From assembly GCA_958298945.1 (NCBI GenBank), contig OY282608.1, positions 80,710,806 to 80,774,805 on the forward strand: a stretch of DNA of 64,000 nt, in the 5' to 3' direction. Each line of letters opens with the position of its first letter. Position 1 is the first letter of the stretch. The translations under genes and the position numbers were made by a program. This DNA is from Atherix ibis (lineage: Eukaryota > Arthropoda > Insecta > Diptera > Athericidae). Below are positions 43,101 to 56,869 of this stretch, in pieces. The notes beneath the pieces were generated by a model. It did no database searches. It saw nothing but the letters and a program-made list of their open reading frames with translations, and was not told where the DNA came from.

Positions 43101-45098
43101 ACAAGCCAACAAACCAACAAACGAACAAATCAACAAACCAACAAACCAACAAACCAACAAACCAACAAACCAACAAACCAACAAACCAACAAACCAACAA
43201 ACCAACAAACCAACAAACCAACAAACCAACAAACAAATAAACCAACAAGCCAACAAACGAATAAACCAACAAGCCAACAAACGAACAAACCAACAAACCA
43301 ACAAACCAAAAACCAACAAACCAACAAACCGACAAACCAACAAACCAACAAACCAACAAACCAACAAACCAACAAACCAACAAACCAACAAACACACAAA
43401 CCAACAAACCAACAAACCAACAAACCAACAAACCAACAAACCAACAAACCAACAAACCAACAAACCAACAAACCAACAAACCAACAAACCAACAATACGA
43501 CAAGCCAACAAACCAACAATGCAACAAACGAACAAACCAACAAGCCAACAAACCAACAAACAAATAAACCAACAAGCCAACAAACGAACAAACCAACAAA
43601 CCAACAAACCAACAAACCAAAAACCAACAAACCAACAAACCGACAAACCAACAAACCAACAAACCAACAAACCAACAAACCAACAAACCAACAAACACAC
43701 AAACCAACAAACCAACAAACCAACAAACCAACAAACCAACAAACCAACAAACCAACAATACGACAAGCCAACAAACCAACAATGCAACAAACGAACAAAC
43801 CAACAAGCCAACAAACCAACAAGCCAACAAACCAACAAACCAACAAACCAACAAACCAACAAACAAATAAAGCAACAAACCAACAAACCAATAAACCAAC
43901 AAACCAACAAGCCAACAAACAACGAACCAACAAACCATCAAACCAACAAACCAACAAACCAACAAATCAACAAACCAACAAACTAACAAGCCAACAAACC
44001 AACAAACCAACAAACCAACAAAGCAACAAACCAACAAACCAACAAACCAACAAACCAACAAACCAACAAACCAAAAAACCAAGAAACCAATAAACCAACA
44101 AACCAACAAACAAACAAACCAACAAACAAATAAACCAACAAACCAACAAGCCAACAAGCCAACAAACCAACAAGCCAACAAACGAACAAACGAACAAACC
44201 AACAAACCAACAAACCAACAAACCAACAAGCCAATAAACAAAAAAACCAACAATCAAACAAACCAACAAACCAACAAACCAATAAACCAACAAACAATTA
44301 AAACAACAAACCAACAAACCAACAAACCAACAAACCAACAAACAAATAAAGCAACAAACCAACAAACCAATAAACCAACAAACCAACAAGCCAACAAACA
44401 ACGAACCAACAAACCATCAAACCAACAAACCAACAAACCAACAAATCAACAAACCAACAAACTAACAAGCCAACAAACCAACAAACCAACAAAGCAACAA
44501 ACCAACAAACCAACAAACCAACAAACCAACAAACCAACAAACCAAAAAACCAAGAAACCAATAAACCAACAAACCAACAAACAAACAAACCAACAAAATA
44601 ACAAAACAACAAACAAATAAACCAACAAACCAACAAGCCAACAAGCCAACAAACCAACAAGCCAACAAACGAACAAACGAACAAACCAACAAACCAACAA
44701 ACCAACAAACCAACAAGCCAACAAACTAACAAACCAACAAACGAACAAACCAACAAAGCAACAAACCAACAAGCCAACAAACCAACAAACGAACAAATCA
44801 ACAAACCAACAAACCAACAAACCAACAAACCAACAAACCAACAAACCAACAAACCAACAAACCAACAAACAAATAAACCAACAAGCCATCAAACGAACAA
44901 ACCAACAAACCAACAAACCAAAAACCAACAAACCAACAAACCAACAAACCAACAAACCAACAAACCAACAAACCAACAAACCAACAAACCAACAAACCAA
45001 CAAACACACAAACCAACAAACCAACAAACCAACAAACCAACAAACCAACAAACCAACAAACCAACAAACCAACAATACGACAAGCCAACAAACCAACA
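40185..45098. repeat. Degenerate central block with one V cassette
   Basis: K near 40185, 41494, 42564 and 44296; V near 41939; M near 43064, 43519 and 43782. K-V at 41494-41939 is 445 bp, as at 45629-46074, and both markers are offset by exactly 4135 bp from that later pair. Near 42.54 kb a CCAAAAA 7-mer, normally near M, is fused directly to a K lead-in, a visible recombination junction. No gene seen. Confidence 0.8.
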
Positions 45099-48000
45099 AT
45101 GCAACAAACGAACAAACCAACAAGCCAACAAACCAACAAGCCAACAAACCAACAAACCAACAAACCAACAAACCAACAAACCAACAAACAAATAAAGCAA
45201 CAAACCAACAAACCAATAAACCAACAAACCAACAAGCCAACAAACAACGAACCAACAAACCATCAAACCAACAAACAAACAAACCAACAAATCAACAAAC
45301 CAACAAACTAACAAGCCAACAAACCAACAAACCAACAAAGCAACAAACCAACAAACCAACAAACCAACAAACCAACAAACCAACAAACCAAAAAACCAAG
45401 AAACCAATAAACCAACAAACCAACAAACAAACAAACCAACAAAATAACAAACCAACAAACAAATAAACCAACAAACCAACAAGCCAACAAGCCAACAAAC
45501 TATCAAGCCAACAAACGAACAAACGAACAAACCAACAAACCAACAAACCAACAAACCAACAAGCCAATAAAAAAAAAAACCAACAATCAAACAAACCAAC
45601 AAACCAACAAACCAATAAACCAACAAACAATTAAAACAACAAACCAACAAACCAACAAACCAACAAACCAACAAAACAACAAGCCAACAAGCCAACAAAC
45701 CAACAAGCCAACAAACGAACAAACGAACAAACGAACAAACGAACAAACCAACAAACCAACAAACCAACATACCAACAAGCCAACAAGCCAACAAACCAAA
45801 AAACCAACAAACGAACAAACCAACAAACCAACAAACCAACAAACCAACAAACCAACAAGCCAACAAGCCAACAAACCAACAAGCCAACACACGAACAAAC
45901 TAAAAAACAAACAAACCAACAAACCAACGAGCCAACAAACCAACAAGCCAACAAGCCAACAAACAAACAAACCAACAATCAAACAAACCAACAAACCAAC
46001 AAACCAACAAACCAACAAACCAACAAACCAACAAACCAACAAGCCGACAAGCCAACAAGCCAACAAGCCAACACCCCAACAAACGAACAAACCAACAAAC
46101 AAACAAACCAACAAACCAACAAACCAACAAACCAACAAACCAACAAGCCAAAAACAAACAAACCAACAATCAAACAAACCAACAAATCAACATACCAACA
46201 AACCAACAAACCAACAAGCCAACAAGCCAACAAGCTAATAAGCCAACAAGCCAACAAACGAACAAACTAACAAACAAACAAACCAACAAACCAACAAACC
46301 AACAAACCAACAAACCAACAAACCAACAAACCAACAAACCAATAAACAAACAAACCAACAAACCAACAAAACAACAAACCAACAAACAAATTAACCAACA
46401 AACCAACAAAAAAAAACAAACCAACAAACCAACAAACCCAAAAATTAACAAGCAAACAAACCACCAAACCAACAAGCCAACAAGCTAACAAACCAACAAG
46501 CCAACAAACGAACAAACCAACAAGCCAACAAACCAAAAAACCAACAAACCAACAAACCAACAAACCAAAAAACCAACAAACGAACAAACTAACCAACCAA
46601 CAAACCAACAAACGAACAAACCAACAAACAAACAAACCAACAAGCCAACAAACCAACAAGCCAACAAGCCAACAAACAAACAAACCAACAATCAAACAAA
46701 CCAACAAACCAACAAACCAACAAACCAACAAACCAACAAGCCAACAAGCCAACAAGCCAACAAGCCAACAAACGAACAAACCAACAAACAAACAAACCAA
46801 CAAACCAACAAACCAACAAACCAACAAGCCAACAAACAAACAAACCAACAATCAAACAAACCAACAATCCAACAAACCAACAAATAAACAAACCAACAAG
46901 CCAACAATCCAACAAGCCAACAAGCCAAGAAGCCAATAAACGAACAAACCAACAAACAAACAAACCAACAAACCAACAAACCAACAAACCAACAAACCAA
47001 CAAACCAACAAACCAACAAACCAACAAACCATCAAACCCTCAAACAAACAAACCAACAAACGAACAAAACAACAAACCAACAAACAAACTAATCAACAAA
47101 CCAACAAAAAAAAACCAACAAACCAACAAAAAAAAAACCAACAAACCAACAAACGAACAAGCCAACAAACCAACAAACCCAAAAATTAACAAGCAAACAA
47201 ACCACCAAACCAACAAGCCAACAAGCCAACAAACCAACAAGTCAACAAGCCAACAAACGAACAAACAAACAAACCAACAAACCAAAAAACCAACAAACTA
47301 ACAAATCAACAAACCAAAAAACCAACAAACGAACAAACTAACCAACCAACAAACCAACAAACGAACAAACCACCAAACCAAAAAACCAACAAACGAACAA
47401 ACCAACAAACCAACAAACCAACAAGCCAACAAACCAAAAAACCAACAAACCAACAAACTAGCAAACCAACAAACCAACAAACCAACAAGCCAACAAACCA
47501 ACAAACCAGCAAACCAACAAACCAACAAACCAACAAGCCAACAAACCAACAAACGAACAAACCAACAAACCAACAAACCAACAAACCAACAAACCAACAA
47601 ACCAATAAACCAACAAACCAACATACCAACAAACCAACAAACCAACAAACCAAAAAACCAACAAACCAACAAACCAACAAGCCAACAAACCAAAAAGCCA
47701 ACAAACAAACAAACCAACAAACAAACAAGCCAACAAACGAACAAACCAACAAACCTACAAACCAACAAACCAACAAACCGACAAACCAACAAACCTACAA
47801 ACCAACAAACCAACAAACCAACAACCCAAAAAAACCAACAAACCAACAAACCAACAAGCCAACAAACCAAAAAGCCAACAATCAAACAAACCAACAAACC
47901 AACAAACCAATAAACCAACAAACAATTAAAACAACAAACCAACAAACCAACAAACCAACAAACCAACAAACAAATAAAGCAACAAACCAACAAACCAATA

Positions 48001-48743
48001 AACCAACAAACCAACAAGCCAACAAACAACGAACCAACAAACCATCAAACCAACAAACCAACAAACCAACAAATCAACAAACCAACAAACTAACAAGCCA
48101 ACAAACCAACAAACCAACAAAGCAACAAACCAACAAACCAGCAAACCAACAAACCAACAAACCAACAAACCAAAAAACCAAGAAACCAATAAACCAACAA
48201 ACCAACAAACAAACAAACCAACAAAATAACAAACCAACAAACAAATAAACCAACAAACCAACAAGCCAACAAGCCAACAAACCAACAAGCCAACAAACGA
48301 ACAAACGAACAAACCAACAAACCAACAAACCAACAAACCAACAAGCCAACAAACCAACAAACCAACAAACGAACAAACCAACAAAGCAACAAACCAACAA
48401 GCCAACAAACCAACAAACGAACAAATCAACAAACCAACAAACCAACAAACCAACAAACCAACAAACCAACAAACCAACAAACCAACAAACCAACAAACAA
48501 ATAAACCAACAAGCCATCAAACGAACAAACCAACAAACCAACAAACCAAAAACCAACAAACCAACAAACCAACAAACCAACAAACCAACAAACCAACAAA
48601 CCAACAAACCAACAAACCAACAAACCAACAAACCAACAAACACACAAACCAACAAACCAACAAAACCAACAAACCAACAAACCAACAAACCAACAAACCA
48701 ACAAACCAACAAACCAACAATACGACAAGCCAACAAACCAACA
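45099..48743. repeat. 3.6-kb higher-order repeat, copy 1 (M-K-V-A-W-T then back to K)
   Basis: M 45099, K 45629, V 46074, A-tract 46408-46416, W 47037, double A-tract, T 47458, CCGAC near 47778. Near 47.87 kb it jumps from the T module (CCAAAAAG) to the K lead-in (CAATCAAAC), K 47924. T is back here after an absence of 18.0 kb since 29440. Confidence 0.87.
47106..47137. repeat. Double A-tract
   Basis: A runs of 9 (47106-47114) and 10 (47128-47137) after W near 47037. Confidence 0.85.
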
Positions 48744-50862
48744 ATGCAACAAACGAACAAACCAACAAGCCAACAAACCAACAAGCCAACAAACCAACAA
48801 ACCAACAAACCAACAAACCGACAAACAAATTAAGCAACAAACCAACAAACCAATAAACAAACAAACCAACAAGCCAACAAACAACGAACCAACAAACCAT
48901 CAAACCAACAAACCAACAAACCAACAAATCAACAAACCAACAAACTAACAAGCCAACAAACCAACAAACCAACAAAGCAACAAACCAACAAACCAACAAA
49001 CCAACAAACCAACAAACCAACAAACCAACAAACCAAAAAACCAAGAAACCAATAAACCAACAAACCAACAAACAAACAAACCAACAAAATAACAAACCAA
49101 CAAACAAATAAACCAACAAACCAACAAGCCAACAAGCCAACAAACTAACAAGCCAACAAACGAACAAACGAACAAACCAACAAACCAACAAACCAACAAA
49201 CCAACAAGCCAATAAAAAAAAAAACCAACAATCAAACAAACCAACAAACCAACAAACCAATAAACCAACAAACAATTAAAACAACAAACCAACAAACCAA
49301 CAAACCAACAAACCAAAAAAACAACAAGCCAACAAGCCAACAAACCAACAAGCCAACAAACGAACAAACGAACAAACGAACAAACCAACAAACCAACAAA
49401 CCAACATACCAACAAGCCAACAAGCCAACAAACCAAAAAACCAACAAACGAACAAACCAACAAACCAACAAACCAACAAACCAACAAGCCAACAAGCCAA
49501 CAAACCAACAAGCCAACACACGAACAAACTAAAAAACAAACAAACCAACAAACCAACGAGCCAACAAACCAACAAGCCAACAAGCCAACAAACAAACAAA
49601 CCAACAATCAAACAAACCAACAAACCAACAAACCAACAAACCAACAAACCAACAAACCAACAAACCAACAAGCCGACAAGCCAACAAGCCAACAAGCCAA
49701 CACCCCAACAAACGAACAAACCAACAAACAAACAAACCAACAAACCAACAAACCAACAAACCAACAAACCAACAAGCCAAAAACAAACAAACCAACAATC
49801 AAACAAACCAACAAATCAACAAACCAACAAACCAACAAACCAACAAGCCAACAAGCCAACAAGCCAATAAGCCAACAAGCCAACAAACGAACAAACTAAC
49901 AAACAAACAAACCAACAAACCAACAAACCAACAAACCAACAAACCAACAAACCAACAAACCAACAAACCAATAAACAAACAAACCAACAAACCAACAAAA
50001 CAACAAACCAACATACAAATTAACCAACAAACCAACAAAAAAAAACAAACCAACAAACCAACAAAACCAAAAATTAACAAGCAAACAAACCACCAAACCA
50101 ACAAGCCAACAAGCTAACAAACCAACAAGCCATCAAACGAACAAACAAACAAGCCAACAAACCAAAAAACCAACAAACCAACAAACCAACAAACCAAAAA
50201 ACCAACAAACGAACAAACTAACCAACCAACAAACCAACAAACGAACAAACCAACAAACAAACAAACCAACAAGCCAACAAACCAACAAGCCAACAAGCCA
50301 ACAAACCAACAATCAAACAAACCAACAAACGAACAAACCAACAAACAAACAAACCAACAAGCCAACAAACCAACAAGCCAACAAGCCAACAAACAAACAA
50401 TCAAACAAACCAACAAACCAACAAACCAACAAATAAACAAACCAACAAGCCAACAAGCCAACAAGCCAACAAGCCAAGAAGCCAATAAACGAACAAACCA
50501 ACAAACAAACAAACCAACAAACCAACAAACCAACAAACCAACAAACCAACAAACCAACAAACCAACAAACCAACAAACCAACAAACCAACAAACCATCAA
50601 ACCCTCAAACAAACAAACCAACAAACGAACAAAACAACAAACCAACAAACAAACTAATCAACAAACCAACAAAAAAAAACCAACAAACCAACAAAAAAAA
50701 AACCAACAAACCAACAAACGAACAAGCCAACAAACCAACAAACCCAAAAATTAACAAGCAAACAAACCACCAAACCAACAAGCCAACAAGCCAACAAACC
50801 AACAAGTCAACAAGCCAACAAACGAACAAACAAACAAACCAACAAACCAAAAAACCAACAAA
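48744..50862. repeat. 3.6-kb higher-order repeat, copy 2 (first part)
   Basis: M 48744, K 49274, V 49703, A-tract 50037-50045, W 50602. Offsets from copy 1 are 3645 (M, K), 3629 (V) and 3565 (W and T), falling by 16 and then 64 bp, both multiples of 8. A 9-mer with an extra A lies near 48662. No gene seen. Confidence 0.87.
50671..50702. repeat. Double A-tract
   Basis: A runs of 9 (50671-50679) and 10 (50693-50702) after W near 50602. It is the last double tract; no W occurs downstream. Confidence 0.85.
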
Positions 50863-53628
50863 CTAACAAATCAACAAACCAAAAAACCAACAAACGAACA
50901 AACTAACCAACCAACAAACCAACAAACGAACAAACCACCAAACCAAAAAACCAACAAACGAACAAACCAACAAACCAACAAACCAACAAGCCAACAAACC
51001 AAAAAACCAACAAACCAACAAACTAGCAAACCAACAAACCAACAAACCAACAAACCAACAAACCAACAAACCAGCAAACCAACAAACCAACAAACCAACA
51101 AGCCAACAAACCAACAAACGAACAAACCAACAAACCAACAAACCAACAAACCAACAAACCAACAAACCAATAAACCAACAAACCAACATACCAACAAACC
51201 AACAAACCAACAAACCAACAAACCAACAAACCAAAAAACCAACAAACCAACAAACCAACAAGCCAACAAACCAAAAAGCCAACAAACAAACAAACCAACA
51301 AACAAACAAGCCAACAAACGAACAAACCAACAAACCTACAAACCAACAAACCAACAAACCGACAAACCAACAAACCTACAAACCAACAAACCAACAAACC
51401 AACAACCCAAAAAAACCAACAAACCAACAAACCAACAAACCAACAAACCAACAAGCCAACAAATGAACAAACCAACAAACAAACAAACCAACAAACCAAT
51501 AAGCCAACAAACCAACAAGCCAACAAACCAACAAACAAATGAACCGACGAACCAACAAACCAACAAACCAACAAACCAACAAACCAACAAACCAAAAAAC
51601 CAACAAACCAACAAACCAACAAACCAACAAACCAACAAACCAACAAACAAACAAACCAACAAACGAACAAAACAACAAACCAATAAACAAATTAATCAAC
51701 AAACCAACAAAAAAAAACCAACAAACCAACAAACGAACAAGCCAACAAACCAACAAACCCAAAAATTAACAAGCAAACAAACCACCAAACCAACAAGCCA
51801 ACAAGCCAACAAACCAACAAGTCAACAAGCCAACAAACGAACAAACAAACAAACCAACAAACCAAAAAACCAACAAACTAACAAATCAACAAACCAAAAA
51901 ACCAACAAACGAACAAACTAACCAACCAACAAACCAACAAACGAACAAACCACCAAACCAAAAAACCAACAAACGAACAAACCAACAAACCAACAAACCA
52001 ACAAGCCAACAAACCAAAAAACCAACAAACCAACAAACTAGCAAACCAACAAACCAACAAACCAACAAACCAACAAACCAACAAACCAACAAACCAGCAA
52101 ACCAACAAACCAACAAACCAACAAGCCAACAAACCAACAAACGAACAAACCAACAAACCAACAAACCAACAAACCAACAAACCAACAAACCAATAAACCA
52201 ACAAACCAACATACCAACAAACCAACAAACCAACAAACCAACAAACCAACAAACCAAAAAACCAACAAACCAACAAACCAACAAGCCAACAAACCACAAA
52301 GCCAACAAACAAACAAACCAACAAACAAACAAGCCAACAAACGAACAAACCAACAAACCTACAAACCAACAAACCAACAAACCGACAAACCAACAAACCT
52401 ACAAACCAACAAACCAACAAACCAACAACCCAAAAAAACCAACAAACCAACAAACCAACAAACCAACAAGCCAACAAATGAACAAACCAACAAACAAACA
52501 AACCAACAAACCAATAAGCCAACAAACCAACAAGCCAACAAACCAACAAACAAATGAACCAACGAACCAACAAACCAACAAACCAACAAACCAACAAACC
52601 AACAAACCAACAAACCAACAAACCAAAAAACCAACAAACCAACAAACCAACAAACCAACAAACCAACAAACCAACAAACAAACAAACCAACAAACGAACA
52701 AAACAACAAACCAACAAACAAATTAATCAACAAACCAACAAAAAAAAAACCAACAAACCAACAAACGATTAAGCCAACAAACCCAAAAATTAACAAGCAA
52801 ACAAACCACCAAACCAACAAGCCAACAAGCCAAAAAACCAACAAGACAACAAGCCAACAAACGAACAAACCAACAAACCAACAAACCAAAAAACCAACAA
52901 ACCAACAAACCAACAAATAAAAAAACCAACAAACGAACAAACTAACCAACCAACAAACCAACAAACGAACAAACCACCAAACCAAAAAACCAACAAACGA
53001 ACAAACCAACAAACCAACAAACCAACAAATCAACAAACCAATAAACCAACAAACTAACATACCAACAAACCAACAAACCAACAAACCAACAACCCAACAA
53101 ACCAAAAAACCAACAAACCAACAAACCAACAAGCCAACAAACCAACAAGCCAACAAACAAACAAACCAACAAACAAACAAGCCAACAAACGAACAAACCA
53201 ACAAACCTACAAACCAACAAAACAACAAACCGACAAACCAACAAACCAACAAACCAACAAACCAACAACCCAAAAAAACCAACAAACCAACAAACCAACA
53301 AGCCAACAAACCAACAAACCAACAAGCCAACAAATGAACAAACCAACAAACAAATAAACCAACAAACCAACAAGCCAAGAAACCAACAAGCCAACAAACC
53401 AACAAACAAATGAACCAACAAACCAACAAACCAACAAACCAACAAACCAACAAACCAACAAACCAACAAACCAACAAACCAACAAACCAACAAACCAAAA
53501 AACCAACAAACCAACAAACCAACAAATCAACAAACCAACAAACCAACAAACCAACAAACAAACAAACCAACAAACGAACAAAACAACAAACCAACAAACC
53601 AACAAAAAAAAACCAACAAACCAACAAA
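50863..53628. repeat. Two 1.0-kb T modules and a CG-type G block
   Basis: T near 51023 and 52038 (1015 bp apart) mark a tandem pair. CGATTAAG lies near 52766, a TAAAAAAACC variant near 52917, CCGAC near 53231 and an A-tract near 53606. A private CCACAAAG unit lies near 52294. The block is colinear with 58346-61040 at +7412 to +7484. No gene seen. Confidence 0.87.
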
Positions 53629-56600
53629 GGATTGAGCCAACAAACCAACAACCCCAAAAATTAACAAGCAAACAAACCACCAAACCAACAAGCCAACAAG
53701 CCAAAAAACCAACAAGACAACAAGCCAACAAACGAACAAACCAACAAACCAACAAACCAAAAAACCAACAAAACAACAAACCAACAAACCAAAAACCCAA
53801 CAAACGAACAAACTAACCAACCAACAAACCAACAAACGAACAAACCTCCAAACCAAAAAACCAACAAACGAACAAACCAACAAACCAACAAACCAACAAG
53901 CCAACAAACCAAAAAAACTAACAAACCAACAAACTAGCAAACCACCAAACCAACAAACCAACAAACCAACAAACCAACAAACCAACAAACCAACAAACCA
54001 ACAAGCCAACAAACCAACAAACGAACAAACCAACAAACCAACAAACCAACAAACCAACAAACCAACAAACCAACAAACCAACATACCAACAAACCAACAA
54101 ACCAACAAACCAACAAACCAAAAAACCAAAAAACCAACAAACCAACAAACCAACAAGCCAACAAACAAACAAGCCAACAAACGAACAAACCAACAAACAA
54201 ACAAGACAACAAACGAACAAACCAACAAACCTACAAACCAACAAACCAACAAACCAACAAACCAACAAACCAACAAACCAACAACTCAACAACCCAACAA
54301 ACCAACATGCCAACAAACGAACAAACGAACAAACCAACAAACCAACAGACCAACGAACCAACAAACCAACAAACCAACAAACCAACAAACCAACAAGCCA
54401 ACAAACCAACAAACCAACAAACGAACAAACCAACAAAGCAACAAACCAACAAGCCAACAAACCAACAAACGAACAAATCAACAAACCAACAAACCAACAA
54501 ACCAACAAACCAACAAACCAACAAACCAACAAACCAACAAACCAACAAACCAACAAACAAATAAACCAACAAGCCAACAAACGAACAAACCCACAAACCA
54601 ACAAACCAAAAACCAACAAACCAACAAGCCGACAAACCAACAAACCAACAAACCAACAAACCAACAAACCAACAAACCAACAACTCAACAACCCAACAAA
54701 CCAACAAGCCAACAAACGAACAAACGAACAAACCAACAAACCAACAAACCAACGAACCAACAAACCAATAAACCAAAAAACTAACAAACCAACAAACCAA
54801 CAAACCAACAAACCAACAAACCAACATACCAACAAACCAACAAACCAAGAAATCAACAAACCAACAAACCAACAAGCCAACAAACCAAAAAACCAAAAAA
54901 CCAAAAAACCAAGAAACCAACAAACCAACAAACCAACAAACCAACAAACCAACAAACCAGCAAACCAACAAACCAACAAACACACAAACCAACAAACCAA
55001 CAAACCAACAAACCAACAAACCAACAAACCAACAAACCAACAAACCAACAAACCAACAATACGACAAGCCAACAAACCAACAATGCAACAAACGAACAAA
55101 CCAACAAGCCAACAAACCAACAAGCCAACAAACCAACAAACCAACAAACCAACAAACCAACAAACAAATAAAGCAACAAACCAACAAACCAATAAACCAA
55201 CAAACCAACAAGCCAACAAACAACGAACCAACAAACCATCAAACCAACAAACCAACAAACCAACAAATCAACAAACCAACAAACTAACAAGCCAACAAAC
55301 CAACAAACCAACAAAGCAACAAACCAACAAACCAACAAACCAACAAACCAACAAACCAACAAACCAAAAAACCAAGAAACCAATAAACCAACAAACCATT
55401 AAGCCAACAAACCAAAAAACCAACAAACCAACAAACTAGCAAACCAACAAACCAACAAACCAACAAACCAACAAACCAACAAACCAGCAAACCAACAAAC
55501 CAACAAACCAACAAGCCAACAAACCAACAAACGAACAAACCAACAAACCAACAAACCAACAAGCCAACAAACCACAAAGCCAACAAACAAACAAACCAAC
55601 AAACAAACAAGCCAACAAACCAACAAACCAACAAACCTACAAACCAACAAACCAACAAACCGACAAACCAACAAACCTACAAACCAACAAACCAACAAAC
55701 CAACAACCCAAAAAAACCAACAAACCAACAAACCAACAAACCAACAAGCCAACAAATGAACAAACCAACAAACAAACAAACCAACAAACCAATAAGCCAA
55801 CAAACCAACAAGCCAACAAACCAACAAACAAATGAACCAACGAACCAACAAACCAACAAACCAACAAACCAACAAACCAACAAACCAACAAACCAAAAAA
55901 CCAACAAACCAACAAACCAACAAACCAACAAACCAACAAACCAACAAACAAACAAACCAACAAACGAACAAAACAACAAACCAACAAACAAATTAATCAA
56001 CAAACCAACAAAAAAAAAACCAACAAACCAACAAACGATTAAGCCAACAAACCAACAAACCCAAAAATTAACAAGCAAACAAACCACCAAACCAACAAGC
56101 CAACAAGCCAAAAAACCAACAAGACAACAAGCCAACAAACGAACAAACCAACAAACCAACAAACCAAAAAACCAACAAACCAACAAACCAACAAATAAAA
56201 AAACCAACAAACGAACAAACTAACCAACCAACAAACCAACAAACCAACAAAATAACAAACCAACAAACAAATAAACCAACAAACCAACAAGCCAACAAGC
56301 CATCAAACCAACAAGCCAACAAACGAACAAACGAACAAACCAACAAACCAACAAACCAACAAACCAACAAGCCAATAAACAAAAAAACCAACAATCAAAC
56401 AAACCAACAAACCAACAAACCAATAAACCAACAAACAATTAAAACAACAAACCAACAAACCAACAAACCAACAAACCAACAAAACAACAAGCCAACAAGC
56501 CAACAAACCAACAAGCCAACAAACGAACAAACGAACAAACGAACAAACCAACAAACCAACAAACCAACATACCAACAAGCCAACAAGCCAACAAACCAAA

Positions 56601-56869
56601 AAACCAACAAACGAACAAACCAACAAACCAACAAACCAACAAACCAACAAGCCAACAAGCCAACAAACCAACAAGCCAACACACGAACAAACTAAAAAAC
56701 AAACAAACCAACAAACCAACGAGCCAACAAACCAACAAGCCAACAAGCCAACAAACAAACAAACTAACAATCAAACAAACCAACAAACCAACAAACCAAC
56801 AAACCAACAAACCAACAAACCAACAAACCAACAAGCCGACAAGCCAACAAGCCAACAAGCCAACACCCC
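53629..56869. repeat. Core higher-order repeat, copy f, with an 832-bp insertion between M and K
   Basis: GGATTGAG 53629, T 53934, U 54285 and 54684, M 55083, K 56437, V 56866. M to K is 1354 bp instead of 522. Private variants GGATTGAG, CCTCC (53845) and CATGCC (near 54305) are shared only with copy g. K-V is 429 bp, as in copy c. Confidence 0.9.
55391..56244. repeat. T-module segment inserted in copy f
   Basis: M-to-K sequence stops after CCAAGAAA CCAATAAA (near 55380) and a T module begins with CCATTAAG near 55396. T follows at 55436, then CCACAAAG (55572), CCGAC, CGATTAAG (56036), TAAAAAAACC and CTAACC (56220). M-to-K sequence resumes at AAAATAAC near 56246. The net gain is 832 bp, or 104 octamers. 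CCACAAAG is found otherwise only near 52294, so the likely source is about 52.0-52.95 kb. Confidence 0.87.
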
